A stretch of 64,000 bases of DNA from the NCBI RefSeq assembly GCF_009856625.1, contig NZ_CP047241.1, positions 558,001 to 622,000 of the forward strand, in the 5' to 3' direction. This stretch comes from Aquitalea denitrificans (GTDB lineage Bacteria > Pseudomonadota > Gammaproteobacteria > Burkholderiales > Chromobacteriaceae). The position numbers were made by a program, and so were the translations under genes. Below the pieces are notes generated by a model. It was given only the letters and a program-made list of their open reading frames with translations, was not told where the DNA came from and searched no databases. Position 1 is the first letter of the stretch. Every line of letters begins with the position of its first letter. Shown piece after piece: positions 1-10,330 of the stretch.

Positions 1-1
1 G

Positions 2-1870
2 TCCATCGACAGCCCGCAAAGCTGGTGGAAGTCGGTAAACCTGGCCACCGACGCCATCATCGACCCGCTGGCGCGGCTGGCCGAGGCCATGCACCGCCAC
101 GGCGCCAAGATCATGATCCAGGCCACCCACATGGGCCGCCGCTCCAGCTATTACGGCGAGCACTGGCCGCATCTGGTCAGCCCGTCCGGCATTCGCGAAC
201 CGGTACACCGTGGCAACGCCAAGGTGATCGAGCAGCATGAAATCCGCCGCATCATTGCCGACTTTGCCCAGGCTGCGCGCCGGGTAAAGGCAGCCGGCAT
301 GGACGGTATCGAGATTTCCGCCGCCCACCAGCATCTGATCGACCAGTTCTGGAGCCCGCGCACCAACTTCCGCAGCGACGAATGGGGCGGCAGCTTTGAA
401 AACCGCCTGCGCTTTGGTGTGGAAGTGCTCAATGCGGTGCGTGCCGAAGTAGGCCCGGATTTCTGCGTCGGCCTGCGCATGTGCGGTGACGAATTCCATG
501 AAGACGGCCTGAGCCACGACATGCTGAAGGACATTGCCGCGGCCATGTCGGAAACCGGCCTGATCGACTACCTGTCGGTGGTGGGCTCCGGTGCCGACAC
601 CCACAACACCCTGGCCAACTGCATGCCGCCGATGGCCTTGCCGCCGGAGCCGTTTGTGCATCTGGCTGCCGGCATCAAGTCGGTGTCCAAGGTGCCGGTG
701 ATGCACGCGCAAAGCATTCGCGACCCGGTACAGGCCGAACGCATTCTGGCCAGCGGCATGGTGGACATGGTGGGCATGACCCGCGCCCATATTGCCGACC
801 CGCATCTGGTGATCAAGATCCGCGATGGCAAGGAAGACCAGATCCGCCAGTGTGTGGGGGCCAACTACTGCATCGACCGCCAGTATCACGGTCAGGACGT
901 GCTGTGCATCCAGAATGCCGCCACCAGCCGTGAAGCCACCATGCCGCACGACATTGCCAAGGCCGACAAGCTGCGCAAGGTGGTGGTGGTGGGTGCCGGC
1001 CCGGCCGGGCTGGAAGCCGCCCGCGTGGCGCGCGAGCGTGGCCATGAAGTGGTGCTGTTCGAGAAACAGCCGCAGGTAGGCGGGCAGATCGTACTCGCCG
1101 CCAAGGCCCCTCAGCGCGAACAGATGGCCGGCATCGTGCGCTGGCTGGACATGGAAACCCAGCGTCTGGGGGTGGATCGCCGTCTGGGCGTGGCTGCCGA
1201 CAAGGCGATGATTCTGGCGGAAAAACCGGACATCGTGGTGCTGGCCACCGGCGGTATTCCCTATACCAGCCAGGTGCCGGACTGGGGCGTGGAAGAGGGC
1301 GTGGCCGTCAGCAGCTGGGACATCCTGTCCGGCAAGGTGGAGCCGGGCAAGAACGTGCTGGTGTATGACGCCGTCAGCACCCAGGCCGGTTTCGGCGTGG
1401 CCGACTTCCTGTCCAGCCGTGGCAGCACGGTGGAAATCGTTACCCCCGACGTGAAAGTGGGCGACGACACCGGCGGGACGACTTTCCCCATTTTCTACCG
1501 CCGCCTGTACGCACAGGGCATCATCCCCACCCCCAATTTCTGGCTGGACAAGGTGTATGCCGAAGGCGACAAGAAAATCGCCGTGCTGCGCAACGAATAC
1601 ACCGAGGCGCTGGAAGAACGGGCGGTGGATCAGGTGGTGATCGAAAACGGCATCCTGCCCAATGACAGCCTGTACTGGGACATGAAGGAGCTGTCAAAGA
1701 ACCAGGGCCATACCGATGTCCACACCCTGTTTGCCTCGCAGCCGCAGCCTTCCCTGTCGCAGCCGCTGGCGGCGGGTGAGTTTTTGCTGTTCCGCGTGGG
1801 TGACTGCATTTCCATGCACAACATCCACGGTGCTATCTACGACGCCCTGCGTCTGGTGAAGGATTTCTGA
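2..1870 (+). CDS. dgcA: Dimethylglycine demethylase subunit DgcA (5' end cut by window edge)
   Basis: This is an NADH:flavin oxidoreductase/trimethylamine-dehydrogenase-type protein, open from base 2 and so lacking roughly its first 60 residues. The N-terminal half is an old-yellow-enzyme TIM barrel (RTNFRSDEWGGSFENR region). A cysteine cluster follows at partial residues 284, 290 and 302. The C-terminal half is a pyridine-nucleotide-disulfide-oxidoreductase fold with a GAGPAGLEAA dinucleotide motif near residue 331. In Pseudomonas, DgcA with DgcB demethylates dimethylglycine to sarcosine in the cytoplasm, releasing formaldehyde; that role is assigned here from family and context (dgcB, etf, gbcAB follow). 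The cluster reads CVGANYC, so one cysteine of the usual four-cysteine [4Fe-4S] motif is alanine. The stop is 1 bp before dgcB. Confidence 0.88.
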   Translation, partial: SIDSPQSWWKSVNLATDAIIDPLARLAEAMHRHGAKIMIQATHMGRRSSYYGEHWPHLVSPSGIREPVHRGNAKVIEQHEIRRIIADFAQAARRVKAAGMDGIEISAAHQHLIDQFWSPRTNFRSDEWGGSFENRLRFGVEVLNAVRAEVGPDFCVGLRMCGDEFHEDGLSHDMLKDIAAAMSETGLIDYLSVVGSGADTHNTLANCMPPMALPPEPFVHLAAGIKSVSKVPVMHAQSIRDPVQAERILASGMVDMVGMTRAHIADPHLVIKIRDGKEDQIRQCVGANYCIDRQYHGQDVLCIQNAATSREATMPHDIAKADKLRKVVVVGAGPAGLEAARVARERGHEVVLFEKQPQVGGQIVLAAKAPQREQMAGIVRWLDMETQRLGVDRRLGVAADKAMILAEKPDIVVLATGGIPYTSQVPDWGVEEGVAVSSWDILSGKVEPGKNVLVYDAVSTQAGFGVADFLSSRGSTVEIVTPDVKVGDDTGGTTFPIFYRRLYAQGIIPTPNFWLDKVYAEGDKKIAVLRNEYTEALEERAVDQVVIENGILPNDSLYWDMKELSKNQGHTDVHTLFASQPQPSLSQPLAAGEFLLFRVGDCISMHNIHGAIYDALRLVKDF

Positions 1871-1871
1871 C

Positions 1872-3761
<1,890 letters not shown>

Positions 3762-3822
3762 GGCGAGCTGGGGCTGAAGCACAGACTTCGCCCCGTCCGC
3801 TGCTGCTTACAAGGAGAAAGTG

Positions 3823-4923
3823 ATGGATTTTTCTACCCAGGCCATTCCGCGCATCGACCCGCGTCGCCCGTGGGTGCTGGGGCCCAGCGGCCTCAAGCGC
3901 ATTGTGCTGGGCGATGACAGCGGCAGCCGCGATGCCGCCATGCTGGCCCACGGCCCGGCCCACAAGCCGCTGCGCAGCAAGGGGCCGTTCAGCCAGCGCC
4001 TGCTGGTGGTGGCCCATGCCGAACGCGGCCAGCTGGATGATGCGGCGCGCGAAGCCATTGCCGCCGCCGCCATTCTGGCCGGCAAGGACGGCGAAGTACT
4101 GGCCTTGCTGTACGGCATGGAAGGCGCTGCGCCGGAAGCACTGGCCGAACTGGCCGTGGACCGCGCCCTGACCGTGGCCGACCCCGGTTATGCGCCGGAA
4201 CAGAAACTGGCCTTGCTGCAACAACTGCTGCAGCAGGAAAGCCCGCATACCGTGCTGTTTGCCGACCGTGGCGAAGACGCCGACCTGGGCCGCCGCCTGG
4301 CCTGTCGCGCCCGGCTGTCGGTGGTGACCGATGTGGTGGAAATCGCCGCCGATGGCGTGCGCCGTCGTCAGCCCGGTGCTGGTTTCAGCCTGCGTGAACG
4401 CGCACAGCTATTGTTGCTGGCACGTGGCGTGGCCGAGGCCAAACTGCCGTTTGTCGGCAAGGGCGAACGGCTGGAAACCGCTGCCTTGCCTGCCGTCAGC
4501 GAGCAGGTGCAGGACCTGGGCAGTGCCGCCAGTCCGGCCTCCGAGCTGGCGCTGGAAGAAGCCGACCTGATTGTGTCGGCCGGCAATGGCGTCAGCAATG
4601 TGCCGGGCTTTCTGGCGCTGGCCGAAGCATTGGGTGCTGCGGTGGGAGCTTCCCGCGTGGCGGTGGACGATGGCCGCTTTACCCGCGACAAGCAGGTGGG
4701 TGCCACCGGCAAAACAGTACAGGCCAGCGCCTATATCGCGCTGGGCATATCCGGTGCGGTACAGCATCTGCAAGGCATCAAGTCCTGCCGCCATGTGATT
4801 GCGGTGAACCTGGATGCGGCGGCCCCCATGATCAAGCGTGCCGACCTCAGCATCATCGACGACTGCCAGTCCTTCATCAGTGCGTTTGAACAACTGGTGC
4901 GGCGTGAGCGTAATTTAGTCTGA
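3823..4923 (+). CDS. etfA: Electron transfer flavoprotein alpha subunit, Dgc-associated
   Basis: The 366-residue EtfA-family protein carries the FAD-binding C-terminal domain, with SAGNGVSN near residue 253 and GATGKTVQASAYIALGISG near residues 291-310, where FAD and AMP groups bind in this family. It should take electrons from the dimethylglycine demethylase with the EtfB partner at 5067. The ATG at 3823 is preferred over the GTG at 3820 because AAGGAG at 3811-3816 gives 6 bp spacing to the ATG. The N-terminal region is unusually long and divergent (IDPRRPWVLGPSGLKRI), as in the dgc-linked ETFs rather than housekeeping EtfA. A 119-bp palindromic element separates it from etfB. Confidence 0.85.
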   Translation: MDFSTQAIPRIDPRRPWVLGPSGLKRIVLGDDSGSRDAAMLAHGPAHKPLRSKGPFSQRLLVVAHAERGQLDDAAREAIAAAAILAGKDGEVLALLYGMEGAAPEALAELAVDRALTVADPGYAPEQKLALLQQLLQQESPHTVLFADRGEDADLGRRLACRARLSVVTDVVEIAADGVRRRQPGAGFSLRERAQLLLLARGVAEAKLPFVGKGERLETAALPAVSEQVQDLGSAASPASELALEEADLIVSAGNGVSNVPGFLALAEALGAAVGASRVAVDDGRFTRDKQVGATGKTVQASAYIALGISGAVQHLQGIKSCRHVIAVNLDAAAPMIKRADLSIIDDCQSFISAFEQLVRRERNLV

Positions 4924-4926
4924 GGC

Positions 4927-5045
4927 AAATCTCGCGAGCTAGAGTGAGACAAGGCGAAAACGCGTGAGGAAGCGGAGTTTACATGCGCGTAAATGAGCAT
5001 TCCGAAGGCGTTTTGAACGCAGTGTCACCGAAGCGCAGCAGATTT
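4927..5045. repeat. Nested palindromic intergenic element between etfA and etfB
   Basis: A stretch of about 119 bp fills most of the etfA-etfB gap. It is bounded by AAATCT and AGATTT. Inside are AAAACGC paired with GCGTTTT, CGGA with TCCG, and a centre of TTTAC-atgcgc-GTAAA. The nested arms would fold into one long hairpin in mRNA. It resembles, in layout, the element at 7236-7331 and intergenic repeats I have seen in other proteobacteria, but I cannot name its family. Confidence 0.6.
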
Positions 5046-5066
5046 CGGCTTTAAGGAGAAACAGCA

Positions 5067-5813
5067 ATGAAAATAGCCGTCCTGGTTTCCCCCGCCGTGC
5101 ATCCGGTTAGCGGTCGTCCCTGTGCCGGCGAGGCCGATCTGGCCGCACTGGCGCTGGCACAGCGTCTTTCTGATCAGGTGGATGTCTGGTATGCCGGTGC
5201 CGCCGATGATGCGGCGCTGGCGGATTATCTGGCGCGTGGTGCCGCTCATGTCCACAGCCTGAGCCTGAGCCCCGACAGTGATGTCCTGGGTGCGCTGGCC
5301 GAGGCCCTGCAGGATTACCCCATGCTGCTGTGCGGTGCCCGCGCCGAAGGCGGTGACGGCTCCGGTCTGCTGCCTTATCAGCTGGCCGAGCAACTGGGCT
5401 GCGCCTTGTTGCCGGATGTGCTGGCCTTGTCGAAATCCGACCAGCAATGGCAGGCGGTGCAGGCGCTGCCCAAAGGCGTGCGGCGTACGCTCAAGGCCAG
5501 CCTGCCGCTGCTGGCCAGCGTCAATCCGCGCGCAGCTACCGCAGCCGGCTGGAGTTATGCCCGGCTGCAACAGGGCAAGATTCGCCGCAAAGCCGCCACT
5601 GGTGCGGCTTTGGCCCCGGTGGTGCTGGAGCCGGCCCGCCGTGCGCGCGCGCTGGTGGCCGCCAGCAAGGTCAGTGGTCATGCCCGCATGCAGGGGGCGA
5701 TTGCCGGGGGTGATGGCAAGGCTGCCGGTGTGGTCGTAAAACAGGGTGATTCTGTCGAGAAAGCGCAAGTTGTGCTGGATTACCTCAGGCAACATCAGCT
5801 CGTCGATTTCTGA
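5067..5813 (+). CDS. etfB: Electron transfer flavoprotein beta subunit, Dgc-associated
   Basis: The 248-residue protein has the EtfB/adenine-nucleotide-hydrolase-like fold: an N-terminal MKIAVLVSPAVHP strand, a LLCGARAEGGDGSGLLPYQL segment equivalent to the nucleotide-binding loop, and a C-terminal recognition region. It should form the heterodimer with the EtfA at 3823 and carry electrons from DgcA/DgcB to the respiratory chain. AAGGAG lies 8 bp upstream of the ATG. It is shorter and more divergent than housekeeping EtfB, as expected for the glycine-betaine pathway paralogue. Confidence 0.82.
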   Translation: MKIAVLVSPAVHPVSGRPCAGEADLAALALAQRLSDQVDVWYAGAADDAALADYLARGAAHVHSLSLSPDSDVLGALAEALQDYPMLLCGARAEGGDGSGLLPYQLAEQLGCALLPDVLALSKSDQQWQAVQALPKGVRRTLKASLPLLASVNPRAATAAGWSYARLQQGKIRRKAATGAALAPVVLEPARRARALVAASKVSGHARMQGAIAGGDGKAAGVVVKQGDSVEKAQVVLDYLRQHQLVDF

Positions 5814-5897
5814 CAACAACCCCGCAGCATCCGACCAGCACCCCACCCACCGGCTAGCAGGATGCCTGAGCAAAAACTTGTTTTGGAGATGCGTGAA

Positions 5898-7163
5898 ATG
5901 CAAGAAAGCGCCATTCGCTTCCAGCCGGTACAAAAACTGCGTGAGCTGGTTGCCCGCCGTCAGCCGGGGCATAGCCTGGAGGCCCCGTTCTACAATTCGC
6001 AGGAAGTGTTTGATGCCGACCTCAAATACATCTTCCAGCGGCACTGGGTTTACGTGGCCGTGGCAGCGGAAATCCCGGAGCCGGGCGACTATGTCACCGT
6101 GGAAATCGGCAAGGAACCCATCCTGATCCTGCGTGACGACGACATGCAGATCAAGGCCTTCCACAATGTCTGCCGCCACCGTGGCTCGCGCCTGTGTGCC
6201 GATGAAAAAGGCTCGGTGGGCAATCTGGTCTGTCCTTATCACCAGTGGACCTACAACCTGGCCGGCAAGCTGATTTTTGCCGACCACATGCCCGAAGGCT
6301 TCGACCTGTCGCATCACAGCCTCAAGCCGGTGCATCTGAAGAATCTGGAAGGCCTGCTGTTTGTCTGTCTGGCCGATGAGCCGCCGGCTGACATCGACGT
6401 GATGCTGGAGCAGATGGGCCCCTATATCGCCCCGCACCAGATTGAAAACACCAAGGTGGCCGCCCAGATCGACATCATCGAGGCTGGCAACTGGAAGCTG
6501 ACGATGGAAAACAACCGCGAGTGCTACCACTGCACCGGTAACCATCCCGAGCTGACTATTTCGCTGTATGCCTACAGCTACGGCTTTGCCCCCAAGGCCG
6601 AACTGGCCGCGGGCCTGGCCAATTACGAAAACATCGTCAAGGACAGCCATGAACGCTGGGAGGCCTGTGGCCTGCCGTCGGCGGAAATCGAAAAGCTGTC
6701 CGACGTATCCGGCTTCCGCACCATGCGCATGCCGCTGGACCGCAAGGGCCAGTCGCAAACCATGGACACCGGCTCGGCCTGCAAGAAGCTGCTGGGCGAC
6801 ATCAAGGACGCCGACGCCGGTGGCCTGTCGTTCTGGACACAGCCCAACTCCTGGCACCATTTCATGGCCGACCACATCGTCACCTTCACCGTACTGCCGC
6901 TGACCCCGGACACCACTCTGGTGCGCACCAAGTGGCTGGTACACAAGGACGCGGTGGAAGGCGTGGATTACGACGTGGCCAACCTCACCCGCGTGTGGAA
7001 CGCCACCAACGGCCAGGACCGCCATCTGGTGGAAGAGTCGCAAGTGGGCGTCAACAGCACCGCCTACCGTCCCGGCCCGTATTCGCCCTATACCGAAGAG
7101 CTGGTGGAGAAATTCACCAACTGGTATATCGGCCGCCTGGGGGCAGGGCTGGAACAGGGTTGA
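5898..7163 (+). CDS. gbcA: Glycine betaine monooxygenase, Rieske oxygenase subunit GbcA
   Basis: This Rieske-type ring-hydroxylating oxygenase alpha-like subunit converts glycine betaine to dimethylglycine plus formaldehyde. The Rieske [2Fe-2S] ligands are Cys92-x-His94 and Cys112-x2-His115 (CRHRGSR and CPYHQW). The mononuclear iron site is NRECYHCTGNHPE with His211 and His216. The C-terminal VHKDAVEGVDYD segment is typical of GbcA. I chose the ATG at 5898 because GGAG at 5885-5888 lies 9 bp upstream; ATGs at 5862 and 5889 are in frame but badly placed relative to a ribosome site. The length is 421 residues, close to Pseudomonas GbcA. Its reductase, gbcB, is downstream beyond a palindromic spacer. 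Confidence 0.92.
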   Translation: MQESAIRFQPVQKLRELVARRQPGHSLEAPFYNSQEVFDADLKYIFQRHWVYVAVAAEIPEPGDYVTVEIGKEPILILRDDDMQIKAFHNVCRHRGSRLCADEKGSVGNLVCPYHQWTYNLAGKLIFADHMPEGFDLSHHSLKPVHLKNLEGLLFVCLADEPPADIDVMLEQMGPYIAPHQIENTKVAAQIDIIEAGNWKLTMENNRECYHCTGNHPELTISLYAYSYGFAPKAELAAGLANYENIVKDSHERWEACGLPSAEIEKLSDVSGFRTMRMPLDRKGQSQTMDTGSACKKLLGDIKDADAGGLSFWTQPNSWHHFMADHIVTFTVLPLTPDTTLVRTKWLVHKDAVEGVDYDVANLTRVWNATNGQDRHLVEESQVGVNSTAYRPGPYSPYTEELVEKFTNWYIGRLGAGLEQG

Positions 7164-7235
7164 TCCGGTTTTTCGCGCCGTAAAACGTAGTAAACGGCAG
7201 GCTGCCTGGCGCGGCCTGCCACTCTTAGAACCGTT

Positions 7236-7331
7236 AACAAAACCGCGTAGAGAACCCGGGCCAAGGCGCGCCGCCGCAGACAGTACATAGCGTACGGCAA
7301 GGTGGCGCAACGCTGGAGCGGGGGTTTTGTT
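7236..7331. repeat. Nested palindromic intergenic element between gbcA and gbcB
   Basis: The 96-bp element is bounded by AACAAAACC and GGTTTTGTT, with an inner GCGCCGCC/GGTGGCGC pairing and a GTAC-atagc-GTAC centre. It shares the layout of the element at 4927-5045: outer arms, an inner G+C-rich arm and a short central palindrome. The outer arm sequence differs but stays self-complementary. A separate GGCAGG...CCTGCC hairpin lies just upstream at about 7196-7220. Confidence 0.6.
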
Positions 7332-7391
7332 ATCGGGTCTTACAGCAACAGCCCGCCAACGGGCGATCAGCCAGTCAGCAAAGGAATCGCC

Positions 7392-8498
7392 ATGAGCAGC
7401 GTCAACACCCATCCGGATACCCACCCGCAAGCCGCCGACCTGCCCTGGTGGCAGCCGGGCGAAGACAGCACGCTGCAATGCGTGCAGGTGCGTGAGGAAA
7501 CCCACGACGTCAAAACCTTTGTGTTCCGTGCCGAACCGCCGCGCCGCTTTCATTACCAGCCCGGCCAGTTCATCACGCTGGAGCTGGACATCAACGGTGA
7601 AAGCGTCAACCGCTGTTACACCCTGTCCTCCAGCCCCACCCGGCCAGACCGCGTCAGCATCACGGTCAAGCGCATTCCCGGCGGCGTGGTGTCCGGCTGG
7701 TTGCATGACACCCTGCGTCCCGGCATGCAGCTGAACGTGTTGGGGCCGTCCGGCGAATTCAGCTATGTGCGCCACGCCAGTACGCCGTATCTGTTCTTGT
7801 CCGCCGGCAGCGGTATAACCCCGCTGATGTCGATGAGCCGGGCGCTGACCGACCTGGCCAGCGGTGCGGACATCGTATTTGTCCACAGTGCGCGCTCGCC
7901 GCGCGACATCATTTTCCGCAAGGAACTGGCCGGGCTTGCCAGCAGCCATGCCACTTTCAGCCAGGCGATTGTCTGTGAAAACCGGCAGGGCGAACCGGAA
8001 TGGCCGGGCTTTACCGGCCGGCTGGACGCCGCGCGCCTGCTGCACATGGTGCCCGACCTGATGGCGCGCCAGGTGTTCTGCTGCGGCCCGGCACCCTATA
8101 TGGCCTCGGTGCGGCAGATGCTGCAGGACTGCGGCTTTGACATGCAGCACTACCACGAAGAGAGCTTCAATTTTGCCGAGCTGGCCGCTGCAGCGCCGGA
8201 CGCCGCAGTGGACGAAATATCAGCCAGCTGCGAAGGCGGCTTCAATGTGCACTTTGCCAAGATGGGCGACGATTTGTCAGTCGCACCGGGGCAGACCGTG
8301 CTGGCCGCAGCCCTGGCCAAGGGCATGCGCCTGCCGGCTTCCTGCACCCGTGGCGTGTGCGGCACCTGCAAGACCAAGCTGCTGGAAGGCAAGGTGGACA
8401 TGCAGCACGAAGGCGGCATCCGCCAGCGCGAGGTGGACCAGGGTTTCTTCCTGCCTTGCTGTAGCAAGCCGCTGAGCGATCTGGTGGTGGACCGCTGA
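7392..8498 (+). CDS. gbcB: Glycine betaine monooxygenase reductase subunit GbcB
   Basis: This 368-residue ferredoxin-NAD(P)H reductase has an N-terminal FAD domain (RCYTLSSSP, in which RxYS/T binds FAD), a central NAD domain (SAGSGITPLMSM and FCCGPAPYM) and a C-terminal plant-type [2Fe-2S] ferredoxin domain with Cys318, Cys323, Cys326 and a last cysteine near residue 356. It supplies electrons to GbcA. The ATG at 7392 follows AAAGGAA with 5 bp spacing and matches the family's N-terminus; the in-frame ATG at 7302 would translate the palindromic element and is unlikely. A terminator follows at 8548. Confidence 0.92.
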   Translation: MSSVNTHPDTHPQAADLPWWQPGEDSTLQCVQVREETHDVKTFVFRAEPPRRFHYQPGQFITLELDINGESVNRCYTLSSSPTRPDRVSITVKRIPGGVVSGWLHDTLRPGMQLNVLGPSGEFSYVRHASTPYLFLSAGSGITPLMSMSRALTDLASGADIVFVHSARSPRDIIFRKELAGLASSHATFSQAIVCENRQGEPEWPGFTGRLDAARLLHMVPDLMARQVFCCGPAPYMASVRQMLQDCGFDMQHYHEESFNFAELAAAAPDAAVDEISASCEGGFNVHFAKMGDDLSVAPGQTVLAAALAKGMRLPASCTRGVCGTCKTKLLEGKVDMQHEGGIRQREVDQGFFLPCCSKPLSDLVVDR

Positions 8499-8547
8499 TT
8501 TTTCCCCGGCCTGCTTCCCCCGGCAGGCTTCTCGTGTGGCTCCCTTG

Positions 8548-8583
8548 ATGCCTGCTTGTCGTTTCGGCAACAGGCATTTTTCT
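8548..8583 (+). terminator. Rho-independent terminator after gbcB
   Basis: ATGCCTG-c-TTGTC pairs with GGCAA-CAGGCAT around a short loop and runs into TTTTTC. A second, weaker GCCTGC/GCAGGC hairpin precedes it at about 8510-8527. Confidence 0.8.
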
Positions 8584-9199
8584 TGCTTTATATCTTTTGG
8601 ATAGAGGAAATGCCTACGCTTATGCCATTGGTGCGCTGCGTCAGGAAAATACACTGCATTAACAGAATTGACTGATTGTTTATTGCTGTTTTTTTACGAC
8701 AGCTATGGATGGCGCTCAGGCTGTCGCAAGGGGCGGCTAAAGGTCTGATTTTACTGGGGGGGATGAAGAATTGTCATTTTTCGACCGGATGTCGTTTCAA
8801 GACAGCTTGGCGTCGGAATGTAGTTATTTTCAATACCACTAACTCCCTATCGTAATCCTTGATTTACATTAAATATTCTTCGAAAGCGTTGGCGGTGAAA
8901 CGGGTGGTTGTTGTTGCAGCGCAGCGTGCTGTCTGCCACGTCCGGACCGGTGGGCAACGGCCATGGGGAATAGATGACCGCAGTCTGCCAGCGATGCCTG
9001 GCACGCATGTTTAGATGTCCCGGAACAAAGCACGTCGTATCCGGGTAGACCACAGTCCCGGCCCGGCAGCATGGCTGCCAGACCGGACACGATGGAAGAC
9101 AGCCAGCCGCACAAGATTTCAGCACTGCCGGACAGCGCAGTGAATGAAGCAGGCGACAGGATTGGTCCAGCGTGCGATCGCTACGAAGGAGAAGAGACA
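8584..9199. other. Non-coding region before the betaine transporter operon
   Basis: About 600 bp without a convincing gene; frames are broken or lack codon bias. The first 300 bp are A+T-rich compared with the neighbours and are the natural place for the promoter of the cbcV operon. I see no clear -10/-35 pair or operator that I would defend. Confidence 0.5.
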
Positions 9200-10249
9200 A
9201 TGCAGTCGGCCAAGATAGTGGTGAAGAACCTCTACAAGGTTTTTGGAGGCAAGTCCTCGGATGTCATGCGCATGCTGAAGTCCGGCGCGCATAAAGATGA
9301 AATCTTCAAGCAGACCGGCAGTGTGGTCGGCGTGAACGATGTGTCGTTTTCAGTGCAGGAGGGTGAAATCTTCGTACTGATGGGCCTGTCCGGTTCCGGT
9401 AAATCCACGCTGATCCGCCTGATCAACCGCCTGATGGACCCCACCGACGGCCAGATCATCCTGGACGGGCAGGACATCACCAAGCTCAATCACAAGCAGC
9501 TGGTGGATTTGCGCCGCCGCGACATGAGCATGGTGTTCCAGAGCTTTGCCCTGATGCCGCACCGTTCGGTGCTGGACAACGCCGCCTTTGGCCTGGAAAT
9601 TGCTGGCGTGGATCGCAAAAGCCGCGAAGCCCGCGGCATGGAAGTGCTGGAACAGGTGGGGCTGGCACCGTTTGCCCACAAATACCCGCACGAGCTGTCC
9701 GGCGGCATGCAGCAGCGTGTCGGCCTGGTGCGGGCGCTGGCGGTCAATCCCTCGCTGATGCTGATGGACGAAGCCTTCTCGGCGCTGGACCCGCTCAAGC
9801 GTTCGGAAATGCAGGACATCCTGCTCAAGCTGCAGCGCGAGCAGCGTCGCACCATCTTCTTTGTGTCGCACGATCTGGAAGAGGCGCTGCGCATCGGCAC
9901 CCGCATTGCCATCATGGAAGGCGGCCGGCTGGTGCAGGTGGGCACGCCGCAGGAAATCATCGAAAACCCGGCGGACGATTACGTGCGCAACTTCTTCAAG
10001 AGCGTGGATACCTCGCGTTATCTGCAAGCCAAGGACCTGATCGAAGTGGCCAACCCGCCGCATTCGGGCCGCCCCGGCCTGCATGTGCCGCCGTCCTGCA
10101 GCCTGCCGGATGTATTGCAGCAGTTGCTGGGCCAGACCGAACCCTTGCAGGTACGCGACGATCAGGGCCAGTGCCTGGGCCTGATCACGCCCAGCAGCGT
10201 GCTGAGCAAGATTTCCCAGCACCGCCTGCAAAGCACCGCCACCAACTGA
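9200..10249 (+). CDS. cbcV: Choline/betaine ABC transporter ATP-binding protein
   Basis: This 349-residue ATPase is of the ProV/OpuAA/CbcV type. It has Walker A GLSGSGKST at residues 62-70, signature LSGGMQQR near 165, Walker B LMLMDEAFSALDP near 185-195, the H-loop in SHDLEEALRI and a short C-terminal regulatory extension. It powers quaternary-amine uptake. The ATG at 9200 has AAGGAG about 10 bp upstream (GAAGGAGAAGAGACA). The binding protein at 12538 and the permease at 10331 complete the system. The symbol follows the Pseudomonas choline/betaine/carnitine system because of the gbc/dgc context; proV would be equally acceptable. Confidence 0.88.
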   Translation: MQSAKIVVKNLYKVFGGKSSDVMRMLKSGAHKDEIFKQTGSVVGVNDVSFSVQEGEIFVLMGLSGSGKSTLIRLINRLMDPTDGQIILDGQDITKLNHKQLVDLRRRDMSMVFQSFALMPHRSVLDNAAFGLEIAGVDRKSREARGMEVLEQVGLAPFAHKYPHELSGGMQQRVGLVRALAVNPSLMLMDEAFSALDPLKRSEMQDILLKLQREQRRTIFFVSHDLEEALRIGTRIAIMEGGRLVQVGTPQEIIENPADDYVRNFFKSVDTSRYLQAKDLIEVANPPHSGRPGLHVPPSCSLPDVLQQLLGQTEPLQVRDDQGQCLGLITPSSVLSKISQHRLQSTATN

Positions 10250-10270
10250 ACCGGACAACAGGCAGACCGT

Positions 10271-10300
10271 ACCATCCCCGGGCCGCAGCGCCGGGATGGT
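10271..10300 (+). other. Intercistronic hairpin cbcV-cbcW
   Basis: ACCATCCCCGG pairs with CCGGGATGGT around a short loop, between the ATPase and permease genes. There is no following U-tract, so it is more likely an mRNA-stability or attenuation structure than a full terminator. Confidence 0.55.
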
Positions 10301-10330
10301 GCGTGAGCCGCAGCGAAGGAGTACGCCGTC

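Noticed and set aside
5025..8156. Very long open frame on the minus strand opposite etfB, gbcA and gbcB
   Set aside because: It is the antisense shadow of high-G+C genes with clear families on the plus strand; its translation has no recognisable domains. The same holds for the long antisense frames opposite dgcB, fdsA, hscA and the betaine transporter genes.
8999..9013. Possible sigma-54 promoter (TGGCACG) before cbcV
   Set aside because: The -12 element TTGC is missing (TTTA instead), so only half the motif is present.
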